In this document: one piece after another, positions 54,156 to 61,899 of the stretch
Layout: each line of letters starts with the position of its first letter
Position numbering within the stretch: the stretch's first letter is position 1
Source of the DNA: Actinomadura opuntiae
GTDB lineage: Bacteria > Actinomycetota > Actinomycetes > Streptosporangiales > Streptosporangiaceae
Assembly: GCF_030283205.1 (NCBI RefSeq)
Contig: NZ_JASNWF010000018.1
Location: 124,001-188,000 of the forward strand
Length of the DNA: 64,000 nt
Direction of reading: 5' to 3'
Position numbers and translations under genes: made by a program
The notes under the pieces: model-generated
What the model was told of the DNA's origin: nothing
The model's database searches: none
The model's input: only the letters and a program-made list of their open reading frames with translations

Positions 54156-55427
54156 TTACGCGGCCCAGGTGATGGCGGGATCGGGTGGGCCGAGTGAGCC
54201 TGGCGGACCGCTCCCGGTCCGGGTTCTTCGGGCGTCGGGTGGTGGCAGCAGCCGGTACACATACCGCCCGTCCGGATCTTTACTGATCCCGATCTGCTTC
54301 GGGCTGGTGTGTTTGAAGCGGTTGTGCCATCCGCAGGTGAGGGTGAGCTGGTCGATGTCGGTGGGTGAGTTTCCGAGTGCCCAGCCGTGGACGTGGTCGA
54401 CCTCGCACAGCGTCCCGGGGATCTCGCACTCCCGCACCGCACACGTCGGGTAGAGCGTCTCCAGGACCCGGCGTTGGGCGGGGCTGGCGAACCGTTCCCG
54501 GTAGCCGAGGTACAGCGGGTTGTGGTCGCGTCCCAGGATCAGGGGTGAGACTCCGGCTGACAGGGCGATGCGGCGTACCTGCTCGGCCGGGATGGACGTC
54601 CCGTCGATGAGGTGGCCCGGAGCGTTGCCGCCGGTGAGGGTTTCGAGGTCGCAGATGACGGTGACCTTGGTGGCCTTGTGTCCGCCCGACAGCACACTCG
54701 ACAGCGCCGCCGCCGTTCGCTCGGCGACATCGCGGTGGTCCTCGGGCCCGGCCGGCTTCGCAAGCGGAGCCAGCGTGCCGTCCCAGATGGCGGCGTCTTC
54801 GGCGTTCAGCCAGCCCTTGATGTACCGGCCGCCGTCCAGGGAACCGGAGCTGGTGATCCAGGACTTGGCGTAGCCGCGCTTGACTTCCTCTGGTTCGCGC
54901 TCGGTGTCATCGCGTTCGGCGATGACGTCGCGGATCCGGTGGCCGAACACCGCGATCTTCCCCGGCGAGAACCCCTGCCCGACCATCTCCAGCAACTTGT
55001 TCTCTGCCTTGGCACAGTCGGTGTCGTCCAAACGGGCCACCGAGTCAGCGACCGTGGCGGCGTAGCCGTAGGACAGCTCTCCGGCTGCCAGTTGCTCGGC
55101 GACCTGCGGCAGGCGGCGGCGTTGCCGCGCCAAGGTCAGGCGTTCTTTGGCGCGGTTCTCCCGCATGCCCAGCCGGGACCGCAGCCAGGCCCGGGTGGAG
55201 GGGAATCCCCAGCGCTGCTGCTCGCCGGTGGCATCGACGCGGCCGATGAATCCAGCCAGTGCGCTTTCCTGCATATCGCAGGCGGCGGCCAGGCCTTCGG
55301 TGAGTTCCAGACACGCGGCCGCCGATTCGGGGGCCTCTCGCTGGGCGAGTTCAGTGGCGATCGTCGAGAGCGCGTTCACCAATTCCATGGTGGACGCGCC
55401 CGCAAGGTCGACCGTCACTGACTGCAT
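54156..55427 (-). CDS. DUF222 / HNH endonuclease (13E12 type)
   Basis: A 423-residue protein of the actinobacterial DUF222-HNH family. The DUF222 part covers about residues 15-300 (LSTIATELAQREAPESAAAC, AKERLTLARQRRRLPQVAEQ). The C-terminal HNH motif is CEVDHVHGWALGNSPTD with the later His in CGWHNRFKH and structural Cys in YPTCAVREC. The family is spread as multi-copy, often mobile genes; its activity is mostly untested. I chose the ATG at 55427, six bases after TACACT, suggesting leaderless expression; a TTG at 55445 is in frame. It sits alone between the two palindromic repeat copies. Confidence 0.87.
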   Translation of the reverse strand: MQSVTVDLAGASTMELVNALSTIATELAQREAPESAAACLELTEGLAAACDMQESALAGFIGRVDATGEQQRWGFPSTRAWLRSRLGMRENRAKERLTLARQRRRLPQVAEQLAAGELSYGYAATVADSVARLDDTDCAKAENKLLEMVGQGFSPGKIAVFGHRIRDVIAERDDTEREPEEVKRGYAKSWITSSGSLDGGRYIKGWLNAEDAAIWDGTLAPLAKPAGPEDHRDVAERTAAALSSVLSGGHKATKVTVICDLETLTGGNAPGHLIDGTSIPAEQVRRIALSAGVSPLILGRDHNPLYLGYRERFASPAQRRVLETLYPTCAVRECEIPGTLCEVDHVHGWALGNSPTDIDQLTLTCGWHNRFKHTSPKQIGISKDPDGRYVYRLLPPPDARRTRTGSGPPGSLGPPDPAITWAA

Positions 55428-55592
55428 ACCTAAAGTGTACCCCAAGTGACCGACAATTGCGCGCCGAGCGGGGGCCTTCTTTCTTTGCTGATCAGTGGAA
55501 AAATATTGCTCAGTGCGCCCCGAATTCCCCCGCCTTTACCTGGTCGGCGAATTGTTCCTTTGGGGTGGTTTGTCGAGCACGCGGACGGAGGG

Positions 55593-55767
55593 GGGCGGTG
55601 GGGTGGCGCGACCCGGGGCGGGGCAGGCGGAGCCTGCCCCTTGGCGCTGCCTCAGGGGCCGCAGAGGCTCCAAAGTCAAGGGTGGACGAAGTCCATCGCG
55701 AAGCGACGCCGAAGGCGCCCTTGACTTTGGAGGGGCGGCCCCGTACGCCAGCGCCACCCCACCGCCC
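55593..55767 (+). repeat. Nested palindromic repeat, long copy B
   Basis: A 175-bp element with 17-bp terminal inverted repeats (55593-55609 and 55751-55767). It contains two further perfect hairpins: GGGGCAGGC/GCCTGCCCC (55620-55628, 55632-55640) and CTCCAAAGTCAAGGG with its complement (55668-55682, 55718-55732). The whole could fold into a branched RNA or cruciform. Copy A is the inverted, shorter relative. Confidence 0.85.
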
Positions 55768-55851
55768 GAACACCCTTCTTGCCGCTCAGCCGAACACCCT
55801 TTAGCGTCCAGACGACTTCCCGCCTACGCCTACCGCTCCACACCCCACGAC

Positions 55852-55943
55852 CCAACACACCAACACACCAACACACCAACACACCAACACACCAACACAC
55901 CAACACACCAACACACCAACACACCAACACACCAACACACCAA
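55852..55943. repeat. 8-bp minisatellite (CCAACACA), 11.5 copies
   Basis: Eleven exact tandem copies of CCAACACA run from 55852 to 55939, then CCAA. Because 8 is not a multiple of 3, all three forward frames read through Thr/Gln/His/Asn/Pro permutations. The perfect copies suggest recent slippage. Confidence 0.95.
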
Positions 55944-56073
55944 GAATTAAGCCCCCAACCAAGCCCGAGCCACCACACACCGCCCAAAAAGTTGCCGCCC
56001 GTCCCCACAATGACGAGCCCACCCAGATCAAAACCAGCGAGAGCAGACCCCTAGAAACCCAAACCCACCACGA

Positions 56074-56874
56074 TCAAACCTTCCGACCCACAGCGCCATA
56101 GCCAGGAACCTCGGCGGGTTCTGCCCTACTGTCCCCCTCAGGACGCCACCGGGACATCGAGACGACCCCGGGCGGCAGCAGTTCCAGTCCGTCGAAGAAG
56201 CCCGCGATGGCATCCCGGCCGCGCGGCACCATGGGGTTGGCCGACTTCTCGTTCCAGTCCGCTTGGGCTTCGGCCTGGGCGGTCCGGCCTTTGTCGAAGT
56301 CCAGGGTCGCGTGGGTGATGGCCAGGTGGCTGCCCGCAGGGACGGCGTCCAGCAGGCGCGTGAGGATGCGGCGGACCTCGTCATCGTCGTGCACGAAATG
56401 GACGACGCCCAGCAGCATGATGGCGACGGGACGGGTGAAGTCGAGGGTCGCCGCGGCCTTGTCGAGAATGGCCTCGGGGTGCCGCAGGTCGCCGTGGACG
56501 TAGTCGCACGCGCCTTCGGGGCTGCTGGCCAGCAGCGCCCGCGCGTGCACCAGGACGAGCGGATCGTTGTCGACGTAGACGATGCGCGCTTCGGGCGCGG
56601 TCCGCTGGGCGACCTCGTGGGTGTTGTCCATGGTCGGCAGGCCGGTGCCGATGTCGAGGAACTGCCGGACCCCGGCCTCGCCGGCGAGGTGGCGGACGGC
56701 GCGGCCGAGGAAGGCGCGGTCGGCCCGGGCGATGTCGACGATCTGGGGGAACATGGCGCGGAACTGTTCGGCGGCCTGCCGGTCGACCTCGTAGTTGTCC
56801 TTTCCGCCGAGCAGATGGTTCCACACCCGCGCCGAATGCGGAACCGAGGTGTCGATGGGGGGATTTTCGGTCAC
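56074..56874 (-). CDS. SAM-dependent methyltransferase (DUF574)
   Basis: A 266-residue class I methyltransferase of the DUF574/PF04672 group, expanded in Streptomyces and relatives. The N-terminal NHLLGGKDNYEVDRQAAEQF is diagnostic; SAM motif I is FLDIGTGLPT and motif II is VYVDNDPLVLVHARALL. The acidic loop HFVHDDDEVRRIL follows. The methyl acceptor is unknown for the family. It follows the APC permease on the same strand with a gap of 27 bp and may be on its transcript. Confidence 0.9.
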   Translation of the reverse strand: MTENPPIDTSVPHSARVWNHLLGGKDNYEVDRQAAEQFRAMFPQIVDIARADRAFLGRAVRHLAGEAGVRQFLDIGTGLPTMDNTHEVAQRTAPEARIVYVDNDPLVLVHARALLASSPEGACDYVHGDLRHPEAILDKAAATLDFTRPVAIMLLGVVHFVHDDDEVRRILTRLLDAVPAGSHLAITHATLDFDKGRTAQAEAQADWNEKSANPMVPRGRDAIAGFFDGLELLPPGVVSMSRWRPEGDSRAEPAEVPGYGAVGRKV

Positions 56875-56901
56875 GGCGGCGGCTCCCGGATCATTGGGTT
56901 T

Positions 56902-58356
56902 TCAGGCCAATTTAGCGTCCGGGTCGCCGATGCGGGCGTAGATGCGGGGACGGGCCAAGCGCAGATAGGCGGCGAAGGCCGCGCCCAGGATGGCGGCGGC
57001 GAAGATGAGTCCGGGAAGCGCCCAGGTGAGCGCCGATCCCTTCTCGGCGCCGAGGAGCGCGTCGAAGTTGAGGAGGCTGGCGACGAAGACGGCGCCCAGG
57101 CCGGCGCAGGCGACGGCCGGTGCGATGAGGCGGTTCCAGATGTTCTCGCCGCGGTGGTCGCGGGCGAAGTAGGCCACCACGGCCGCCGAGGTCAGGGCCA
57201 GCAGCAGAATGACGCCGAGCGCGCCGAGATTGGTGAACCAGTTGAAGAGGGTGAGGACCGGGTCCCTGCCGGAGAAGGCGAAGACCGCCACCACGACGGC
57301 GGCGAGCACGGTCTGGGTCAGCGATCCGATGTGCGGTGAGCCGTGCCTGGCATGCGTCCGGCTGAGCGGCGCCGGAAGGACGCCTTCGCGGCCGAGCGAG
57401 AAGAAGTAGCGGGCGACCGCGTTGTGGAATGACAGCAGCGCCGCGAAAAGGCTGGTGACGAGGAAGATCTGCGCGAGGTCGGCGAAGAGTTTCCCGACGT
57501 GCTCTTCGGAGAGTTCGAAAACGAGGCTGGGGCCTTCCTTCTGGGCGCGTCCGATGATGCTGGACGTGCCGGTGCCGACGGTCATCGCCCAGGCGGTGAA
57601 CGCGTAGAAGACGCCGATGACGGCCACGGCGATGTAGGTGGCGCGGCTGACCGTCCGGCGCGGGTCGTGGCATTCCTCGCTGTAGAGGGCGGCAGCCTCG
57701 AAGCCCATGAAGCTGGCCATGGCGAAGCAGAACGCGGCGCCGATCGCGCCGTCGCTCGCGGCGTGGAGGCCGAGCGGGGCGAGCGACACCCCGGACGGCG
57801 CGTCCGCGATCTGGGCGAGGTCGAAGACCAGCACGGTGAGGAATTCGACGGCGAGCAGCACGCCGAGGACGCGGGCGTTGAGGTCGACGCGCCGGAATCC
57901 GAGGACGGCGACGACAGCGACGCCGAGCAGCGCGACCGTCCACCAGGGCAGGTCGAGGCCGGTCTTGGTCTTCAGCAGGTCGGCCGTGGTGAAGCCGAAC
58001 AGCCCGTACAGGCCGATCTGCATCGTGTTGTAGGAGATGAGCGCGACGAAGGCGGCGCCGACTCCGGCGACGCGCCCGAGGCCGTGGGTGATGTAGGCGT
58101 AGAAGGCGCCGGCGTTGGTGATGGAGCGGCTCATCGCCGCGTACCCGCCGGTGAAGACGGCGAGCAGCACGGCGAGGACCACGTACAGCAGCGGGATGCC
58201 GGCGACGCCGGTGACGGCGAAGGAGGTCGGCAGGCCGCCGGCGGCGACGGTCAGCGGGGCCGACGCCGCGACGACGAAGAACACGATCTCGGGGACGCCG
58301 ATGCGGCGGCGTCCGGTGCCGGAGGACGAGGGGGACACGACTTCGGGGATCGCCAT
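56902..58356 (-). CDS. APC family amino acid/amine permease
   Basis: A 484-residue membrane protein with about 12 helices. The first helix region GVPEIVFFVVAASAPLTVAA and the segment NAGAFYAYITHGLGRVAGVG are typical of APC-superfamily carriers, as is AMASFMGFEAAALYSEECHD. Its promoter carries the shared operator in the -35/-10 spacer. It is divergent from the MarR regulator. As part of the operator-defined set with a GS-like enzyme and GATase, an amine or amino acid substrate is likely. Confidence 0.9.
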   Translation of the reverse strand: MAIPEVVSPSSSGTGRRRIGVPEIVFFVVAASAPLTVAAGGLPTSFAVTGVAGIPLLYVVLAVLLAVFTGGYAAMSRSITNAGAFYAYITHGLGRVAGVGAAFVALISYNTMQIGLYGLFGFTTADLLKTKTGLDLPWWTVALLGVAVVAVLGFRRVDLNARVLGVLLAVEFLTVLVFDLAQIADAPSGVSLAPLGLHAASDGAIGAAFCFAMASFMGFEAAALYSEECHDPRRTVSRATYIAVAVIGVFYAFTAWAMTVGTGTSSIIGRAQKEGPSLVFELSEEHVGKLFADLAQIFLVTSLFAALLSFHNAVARYFFSLGREGVLPAPLSRTHARHGSPHIGSLTQTVLAAVVVAVFAFSGRDPVLTLFNWFTNLGALGVILLLALTSAAVVAYFARDHRGENIWNRLIAPAVACAGLGAVFVASLLNFDALLGAEKGSALTWALPGLIFAAAILGAAFAAYLRLARPRIYARIGDPDAKLA

Positions 58357-58398
58357 GTGCGGCTCCAGTGCCGGTGCGGACCACCGTCCGAGAAGATC

Positions 58399-58412
58399 GT
58401 TTGGGCCCGCAC
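58399..58412. promoter_or_regulatory. Operator copy, downstream site in the permease leader
   Basis: GTTTGGGCCCGCAC has a perfect left half and a degenerate right half. It lies in the permease leader, 21 bp centre-shifted from the copy at 58433-58446, so two repressor dimers could bind side by side. Confidence 0.55.
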
Positions 58413-58429
58413 GAGTTTGCTCGACGTGG

Positions 58430-58458
58430 ATCGTACGGGCTCAAACGACGCCGGACAA
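58430..58458 (-). promoter_or_regulatory. Promoter and operator of the APC permease
   Basis: On the minus strand TTGTCC (58458-58453) and TACGAT (58435-58430) are 17 bp apart. The palindrome copy GTTTGAGCCCGTAC (plus-strand 58433-58446) fills the spacer and touches the -10. A TAGATT at 58462-58467 may be the -10 for the divergent MarR gene, so the site could also autoregulate it. Confidence 0.65.
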
Positions 58459-58516
58459 GGGTAGATTCGCTGTCGGCCCGCGCGAAGGCGCCGGGCCGCA
58501 TCCGGGGAGGACGCAC

Positions 58517-59089
58517 GTGACCGGCCATCACACACTGCAAGAGACCGAGCAGGCGATCCAGCGGCGGCTCGGCGACGTGCCACTGCGCCACGACGCGATG
58601 ATGGCGGTCTCCAACATCTACCGCGCCGCCGCCGCGATCCGGCAGCACTTCGAGAGCTCGGTGCTGCGCGCCGCGGACCTGACGTGGACCGCCTTCGTCG
58701 TGCTGTGGGTCGTGTGGATCTGGGACGAGATGGAGACCCGGCACGTCGCCGAGGAGGCCGGCATCTCCAAGGGCACGCTCACCGGCGTGGTCAAGACGCT
58801 GGAAGGGCGCGGCCTGATCGAGCGCGGCTCGCACGCGACGGACGGCCGGCTCGTCCTGCTGCGGCTGACCGACAAGGGCCAGGAGTTGATGCGCGGGCTG
58901 TTCCCGGCGTTCAACGCCGAGGAGGCGTTCGTGGTGGAGCGCCTCAGCGGGGACGAGAACCGGACGCTCGCGCAGACGCTGCGCTCGGTGGTCGAGCACC
59001 TGGAGGAGGCGGGCGACGAGCGGCGCGAGGCGCTGCGGGCCGAGTCGCCGTTCCCTCCGCGCCGCTCAGGCCGCCGCCCGCGCACCTGA
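58517..59089 (+). CDS. MarR family regulator, candidate repressor of the GTTTGGGCCCAAAC regulon
   Basis: A 190-residue winged-helix protein. The N-terminal 45 residues precede the HTH; WDEMETRHVAEEAGISKGTL with TGVVKTLEGRGLIERG forms HTH and recognition helix, and ATDGRLVLLRLTDKGQELM the wing. The C-terminus is Arg-rich. The GTG at 58517 follows GGGGAGG at six bases. It is the only regulator gene inside the operator-linked set from 47.9 to 64 kb, and two operator copies lie in its divergent promoter region, so I propose it as the repressor of the set. Confidence 0.85.
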   Translation: MTGHHTLQETEQAIQRRLGDVPLRHDAMMAVSNIYRAAAAIRQHFESSVLRAADLTWTAFVVLWVVWIWDEMETRHVAEEAGISKGTLTGVVKTLEGRGLIERGSHATDGRLVLLRLTDKGQELMRGLFPAFNAEEAFVVERLSGDENRTLAQTLRSVVEHLEEAGDERREALRAESPFPPRRSGRRPRT

Positions 59090-59123
59090 CCACCCGCACC
59101 CCCGACGACCATCCGCGCACCCC

Positions 59124-59152
59124 TTGCCGCTGATCGTTTGGGCCCTTACGAT
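59124..59152 (+). promoter_or_regulatory. Leaderless promoter with embedded operator for the LLM gene
   Basis: TTGCCG (59124-59129) and TACGAT (59147-59152) are 17 bp apart, and the ATG at 59159 lies six bases after the -10, so the mRNA is probably leaderless. GTTTGGGCCCTTAC (59136-59149) occupies the spacer and -10, a clear repressor position. Confidence 0.7.
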
Positions 59153-59158
59153 GCGCCC

Positions 59159-60091
59159 ATGACTCCCCGCTTCGTGCTCGTGCTCAGCGAGAACTGGACC
59201 CTGACCACCGGCCGCGACCTGCCCGTGCTCGTCCGCTGGGCGCGCGAGGCCGAGGACGCCGGCTTCGACGCGGTGATGGTCAGCGAGCACGTCGTGCTCG
59301 GCCCGGACGCGGGCGCGGACGGCGTGATGGGCAACCCCCGCGAGTACGCGCTGCCGGGCAACCAGGACCCGTTCACGCCGTGGCCGGGGTCGCTGATGCT
59401 GCTCGGCGCGATCGCCTCGGTCACCTCCCGGATCCGGCTCGCCGCCGCGGCCGTCCTCGCGCCGCTGAAGCACCCGCTGGCCCTCGCGCGCGACATCGGC
59501 ACGCTGGACCTGCTGTCGGAGGGCCGCCTCGTCGTCCAGCCGACGGTGAGCTGGAGCCGCGACGAGTACGCCGCGCTCGGCGTCCCGTTCACCAAGCGCG
59601 GCGCGATCCTCGACGAGCAGCTGGAGATCTGGAACCTGCTCTGGCGCGGTTCGCCCGTCTCCTACCAGGGGAAGCACTTCGCATTCGAGGACGTCTACTT
59701 CGAGCCCCGCGCCTACCGTCCGGACGGGCCGCGCATGTGGTTCGGCGGGCAGCACATGCACGACCGGCTCCTGGACCGGCTCGTCAAGTACGGGCACGGT
59801 TTCCATCCGCTGGGTCGTCCGACCCCGGACGAACTGGAGCGGCTGAGGGTGGGAATGGCGGCCGCCGGACGGGACGCGGCCGACCTGGAAATGATCGGCG
59901 GTTGCCGCCCTGTGTTCCCCGACGACGACTCGGTCTCCCCGCTCGAACCGGCTCTGGAGAGCATCCCGGAACAGCTCGCCCAGGGATTCACGACCTTCTG
60001 CATCAAGCCGTCGCAGTTCACCGACGACCCGGACGGCGTGGGCGCGTTCTGCCGCGAGGTCGTGAAGCGCACCGAGGCGCTGCTGCCCTGA
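59159..60091 (+). CDS. LLM-class flavin/F420-dependent monooxygenase
   Basis: A 310-residue luciferase-like TIM-barrel protein. The family pattern is seen in WAREAEDAGFDAVMVSEHVV, ASVTSRIRLAAAAVLAPLKH, RDIGTLDLLSEGRLVVQPTV and GPRMWFGGQHMHDRLLDRLV. The group includes F420-dependent oxidoreductases (TIGR03619-like). I chose the ATG at 59159 from the leaderless promoter; a TTG at 59138 is in frame but lies in the operator. It is convergent with the FAH/dioxygenase/ALDH operon and is controlled by the same operator. It may catalyse an oxidation step of that pathway. Confidence 0.87.
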   Translation: MTPRFVLVLSENWTLTTGRDLPVLVRWAREAEDAGFDAVMVSEHVVLGPDAGADGVMGNPREYALPGNQDPFTPWPGSLMLLGAIASVTSRIRLAAAAVLAPLKHPLALARDIGTLDLLSEGRLVVQPTVSWSRDEYAALGVPFTKRGAILDEQLEIWNLLWRGSPVSYQGKHFAFEDVYFEPRAYRPDGPRMWFGGQHMHDRLLDRLVKYGHGFHPLGRPTPDELERLRVGMAAAGRDAADLEMIGGCRPVFPDDDSVSPLEPALESIPEQLAQGFTTFCIKPSQFTDDPDGVGAFCREVVKRTEALLP

Positions 60092-60111
60092 GCCGGAAAG
60101 GGCGAAGAACG

Positions 60112-60142
60112 TCCGGGCCTGCTTGCGCGGCACAGGCCCGGA
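60112..60142. terminator. Bidirectional hairpin terminator
   Basis: TCCGGGCCTG (60112-60121) and CAGGCCCGGA (60133-60142) form a perfect 10-bp stem with an 11-base loop in the 60-bp gap between the convergent LLM and FAH genes. Confidence 0.75.
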
Positions 60143-60151
60143 TCCTTTGAT

Positions 60152-60997
60152 TCAGCGGCGCGGTTTGCGGATACCGCGGAATTCCCAGTCGCCGCCGAAC
60201 GCAGTGGAGACGACCTCCTCCGACTCGGTCGGCTGCGCGCCGCAGTCGTCCCGGATCGGCACCGGACCTGCGACGATGTGGTTGCGGAGCCGTCCGAGCC
60301 CCTCCGCCTCGACCTCCACGACGTCGCCGGGCGCAACGGGACGCGAGTTCGCCGGCGTGCCGGACAGCAGCACGTCTCCCGGGTAAAGCGTGATGGTGCG
60401 GGCGATGTCGGCGACGAGATAGTGCATGTCCCATTCCATCTCGTCGGTGCTGCCGTCCTGCACCAATTCGCCGTTCACATACGTGCGCAGATACTTGCCG
60501 CGGAAATCCCAGCCGGTGACCAGCCCGGGCCCGAGCGGGCACAGCGTGTCGGACCCTTTTACGCGCAGCATCGACCCGGCGTCGGTGTCGCGGAAGTCGT
60601 GGAGGCCGTAGTCGTTGGCAACGGTGTAACCCGCGATGTAGTCGCCGGCCTCCTCCCGCGTGATGTTGCGAGCGGCCCGGCCGATGACGATGGCGATCTC
60701 GCCCTCGTAGTTGAGGTATTTGCAGCGCTCCGGACGCACCACGGCCCCGCCGTGCGAATTCAGCGCCGACACCGGCTTGTGGAAATAGGTCGGCGCGGGC
60801 GGCAGTTTCGTCTGGAACTCCTCGACCCGGCTGCGGTGGTTGAGATGCACCGCGACGACTTTGGACGGTTCGCACGGCGGCAGGTGGACGGCGGCGTCGG
60901 CGCGCACCCGGCGGCCGTCCGCACTGAGCAGCTCGTCGCCGTCCCGGATCACCTGCGTCGCGGCTCCGTCCAGCAGTATCCGTCGGTACTCGGGCAT
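60152..60997 (-). CDS. Fumarylacetoacetate hydrolase family protein (HpaG-like)
   Basis: A 281-residue FAH-fold enzyme. The metal-binding region is in KYLNYEGEIAIVIGRAARNI and VANDYGLHDFRDTDAGSML, with LCPLGPGLVTGWD and DVLLSGTPANSRPVAPGDVV later. In homoprotocatechuate degradation such proteins act as OPET decarboxylase/HHDD isomerase. The ATG at 60997 overlaps the dioxygenase stop (ATGA); an ATG at 61009 is also possible. Last gene of the ALDH-dioxygenase-FAH operon. Confidence 0.87.
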   Translation of the reverse strand: MPEYRRILLDGAATQVIRDGDELLSADGRRVRADAAVHLPPCEPSKVVAVHLNHRSRVEEFQTKLPPAPTYFHKPVSALNSHGGAVVRPERCKYLNYEGEIAIVIGRAARNITREEAGDYIAGYTVANDYGLHDFRDTDAGSMLRVKGSDTLCPLGPGLVTGWDFRGKYLRTYVNGELVQDGSTDEMEWDMHYLVADIARTITLYPGDVLLSGTPANSRPVAPGDVVEVEAEGLGRLRNHIVAGPVPIRDDCGAQPTESEEVVSTAFGGDWEFRGIRKPRR

Positions 60998-61899
60998 CAG
61001 GAAGTCCATCCGTTCTGGGGGCGGTCGAACCAGATGTGCACCTGGCCCGTTCCGACGGAGTTCTCGTATTGGCTGTATAGGCGTCCGGGGGCGGTGCAGG
61101 CGTGCTCCCCCAGGGCGCCGAGCATCATCAGGTAATGCCCAAAGCGGGCCTCGGGCTTGAAGGCGAGGAATTGCGGCATGGTGTCGAGCACCCGCGCATG
61201 GTCGCCGTTCTGCAGCCAGGCGATGCGCTGCTCGTCGGCGGCGCGCGCCGCGGGAGTGAAGATGTGCTCGGGGCCGGCCGCCTCGTGGCCGCGGATGGCG
61301 CGCAGCGGCCAGAACGTGTGCGACAGCGCGCCGGACGCGATCAGCAGCACGCGCCGGTCGGTCGCGGCGATCGCGTCGCCGAGGGCGCGGCCGAGGCGCA
61401 GGAAGTCCTCGGTGTCGGCGGTCTGGCACACCCCGATCGACATCCACCGCTTGCCGGGGAGGCCGAGGTAGGGGTCGTCGCGCACGCCGAGGTGCGTCCA
61501 CAGGTTGACCGTCGCGTAGAAGATCGGCAGATAGGGATCGTCGATCGCGGTGATCCACGTCCCGTGCTTGTCGGCGAAGCCCGCAACCGCGCGCGCCAAT
61601 TCCGGGTCGCCCGGGAAGTCGTACGGCATGCGGCACATGCCGCGCGGCAGTTCCTCGGACGTGTAAAGCCCGGCGCGGCGTTCCTGCGCGGTCGTGACGA
61701 ATTCGACGGTGGTGGCCCAGTGCGAGTCGAGAACGACGACGGTGTCGTAGTCGTCGCTCTCGAAGACATCCGCGCGGAGCCTTTTCAGGCCCGACACGAG
61801 CGTGGTGTCCTCGCCGTGGTTGAGTTCGCGGCGGGTGACCTCGGGCAGGACGATCGTGGGGACGTGCGCGAGGAGCCCCGCGCCGACTACCTCGCCCAT
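60997..61899 (-). CDS. Class III extradiol ring-cleavage dioxygenase (HpaD/LigB-like)
   Basis: A 300-residue LigB-fold dioxygenase. Iron ligands are likely His12 (GAGLLAHVPTI) and His60 (VVVLDSHWATT), with a C-terminal acidic residue in SQYENSVGTGQVHIW. It most resembles 3,4-dihydroxyphenylacetate 2,3-dioxygenases. The ATG at 61899 overlaps the upstream ALDH by 13 bp, and the stop overlaps the FAH start, so the three genes are tightly coupled. With the ALDH and FAH it makes the first three steps after ring opening of a catechol; isomerase, hydratase and aldolase genes are not in the window. Confidence 0.87.
   Translation of the reverse strand: MGEVVGAGLLAHVPTIVLPEVTRRELNHGEDTTLVSGLKRLRADVFESDDYDTVVVLDSHWATTVEFVTTAQERRAGLYTSEELPRGMCRMPYDFPGDPELARAVAGFADKHGTWITAIDDPYLPIFYATVNLWTHLGVRDDPYLGLPGKRWMSIGVCQTADTEDFLRLGRALGDAIAATDRRVLLIASGALSHTFWPLRAIRGHEAAGPEHIFTPAARAADEQRIAWLQNGDHARVLDTMPQFLAFKPEARFGHYLMMLGALGEHACTAPGRLYSQYENSVGTGQVHIWFDRPQNGWTS

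Larger units (their letters stand above)
55446..56073. other. Non-coding region with repeats
   Basis: This 628-bp stretch carries palindromic copy B, a 12-bp direct repeat CCGAACACCCTT (55766-55777 and 55790-55801) and an 8-bp minisatellite. Base composition shifts from GC-rich to C/A-rich at 55850-56070. The frames open through the minisatellite are an effect of its composition. No gene seen. Confidence 0.75.

Noticed and set aside
53788..54453. A plus-strand frame of 221 codons overlapping the 3' end of the HNH gene
   Set aside because: It is antisense to the HNH domain and terminator and shows no family features.
55852..55943. CRISPR-like array
   Set aside because: The unit is 8 bp with no spacers and there are no cas genes; it is a minisatellite.
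55779..56054. Thr/His/Gln/Asn repeat proteins on the plus strand and Cys/Trp/Val repeats on the minus strand
   Set aside because: They are translations of the 8-bp minisatellite in successive frames, without ribosome sites.
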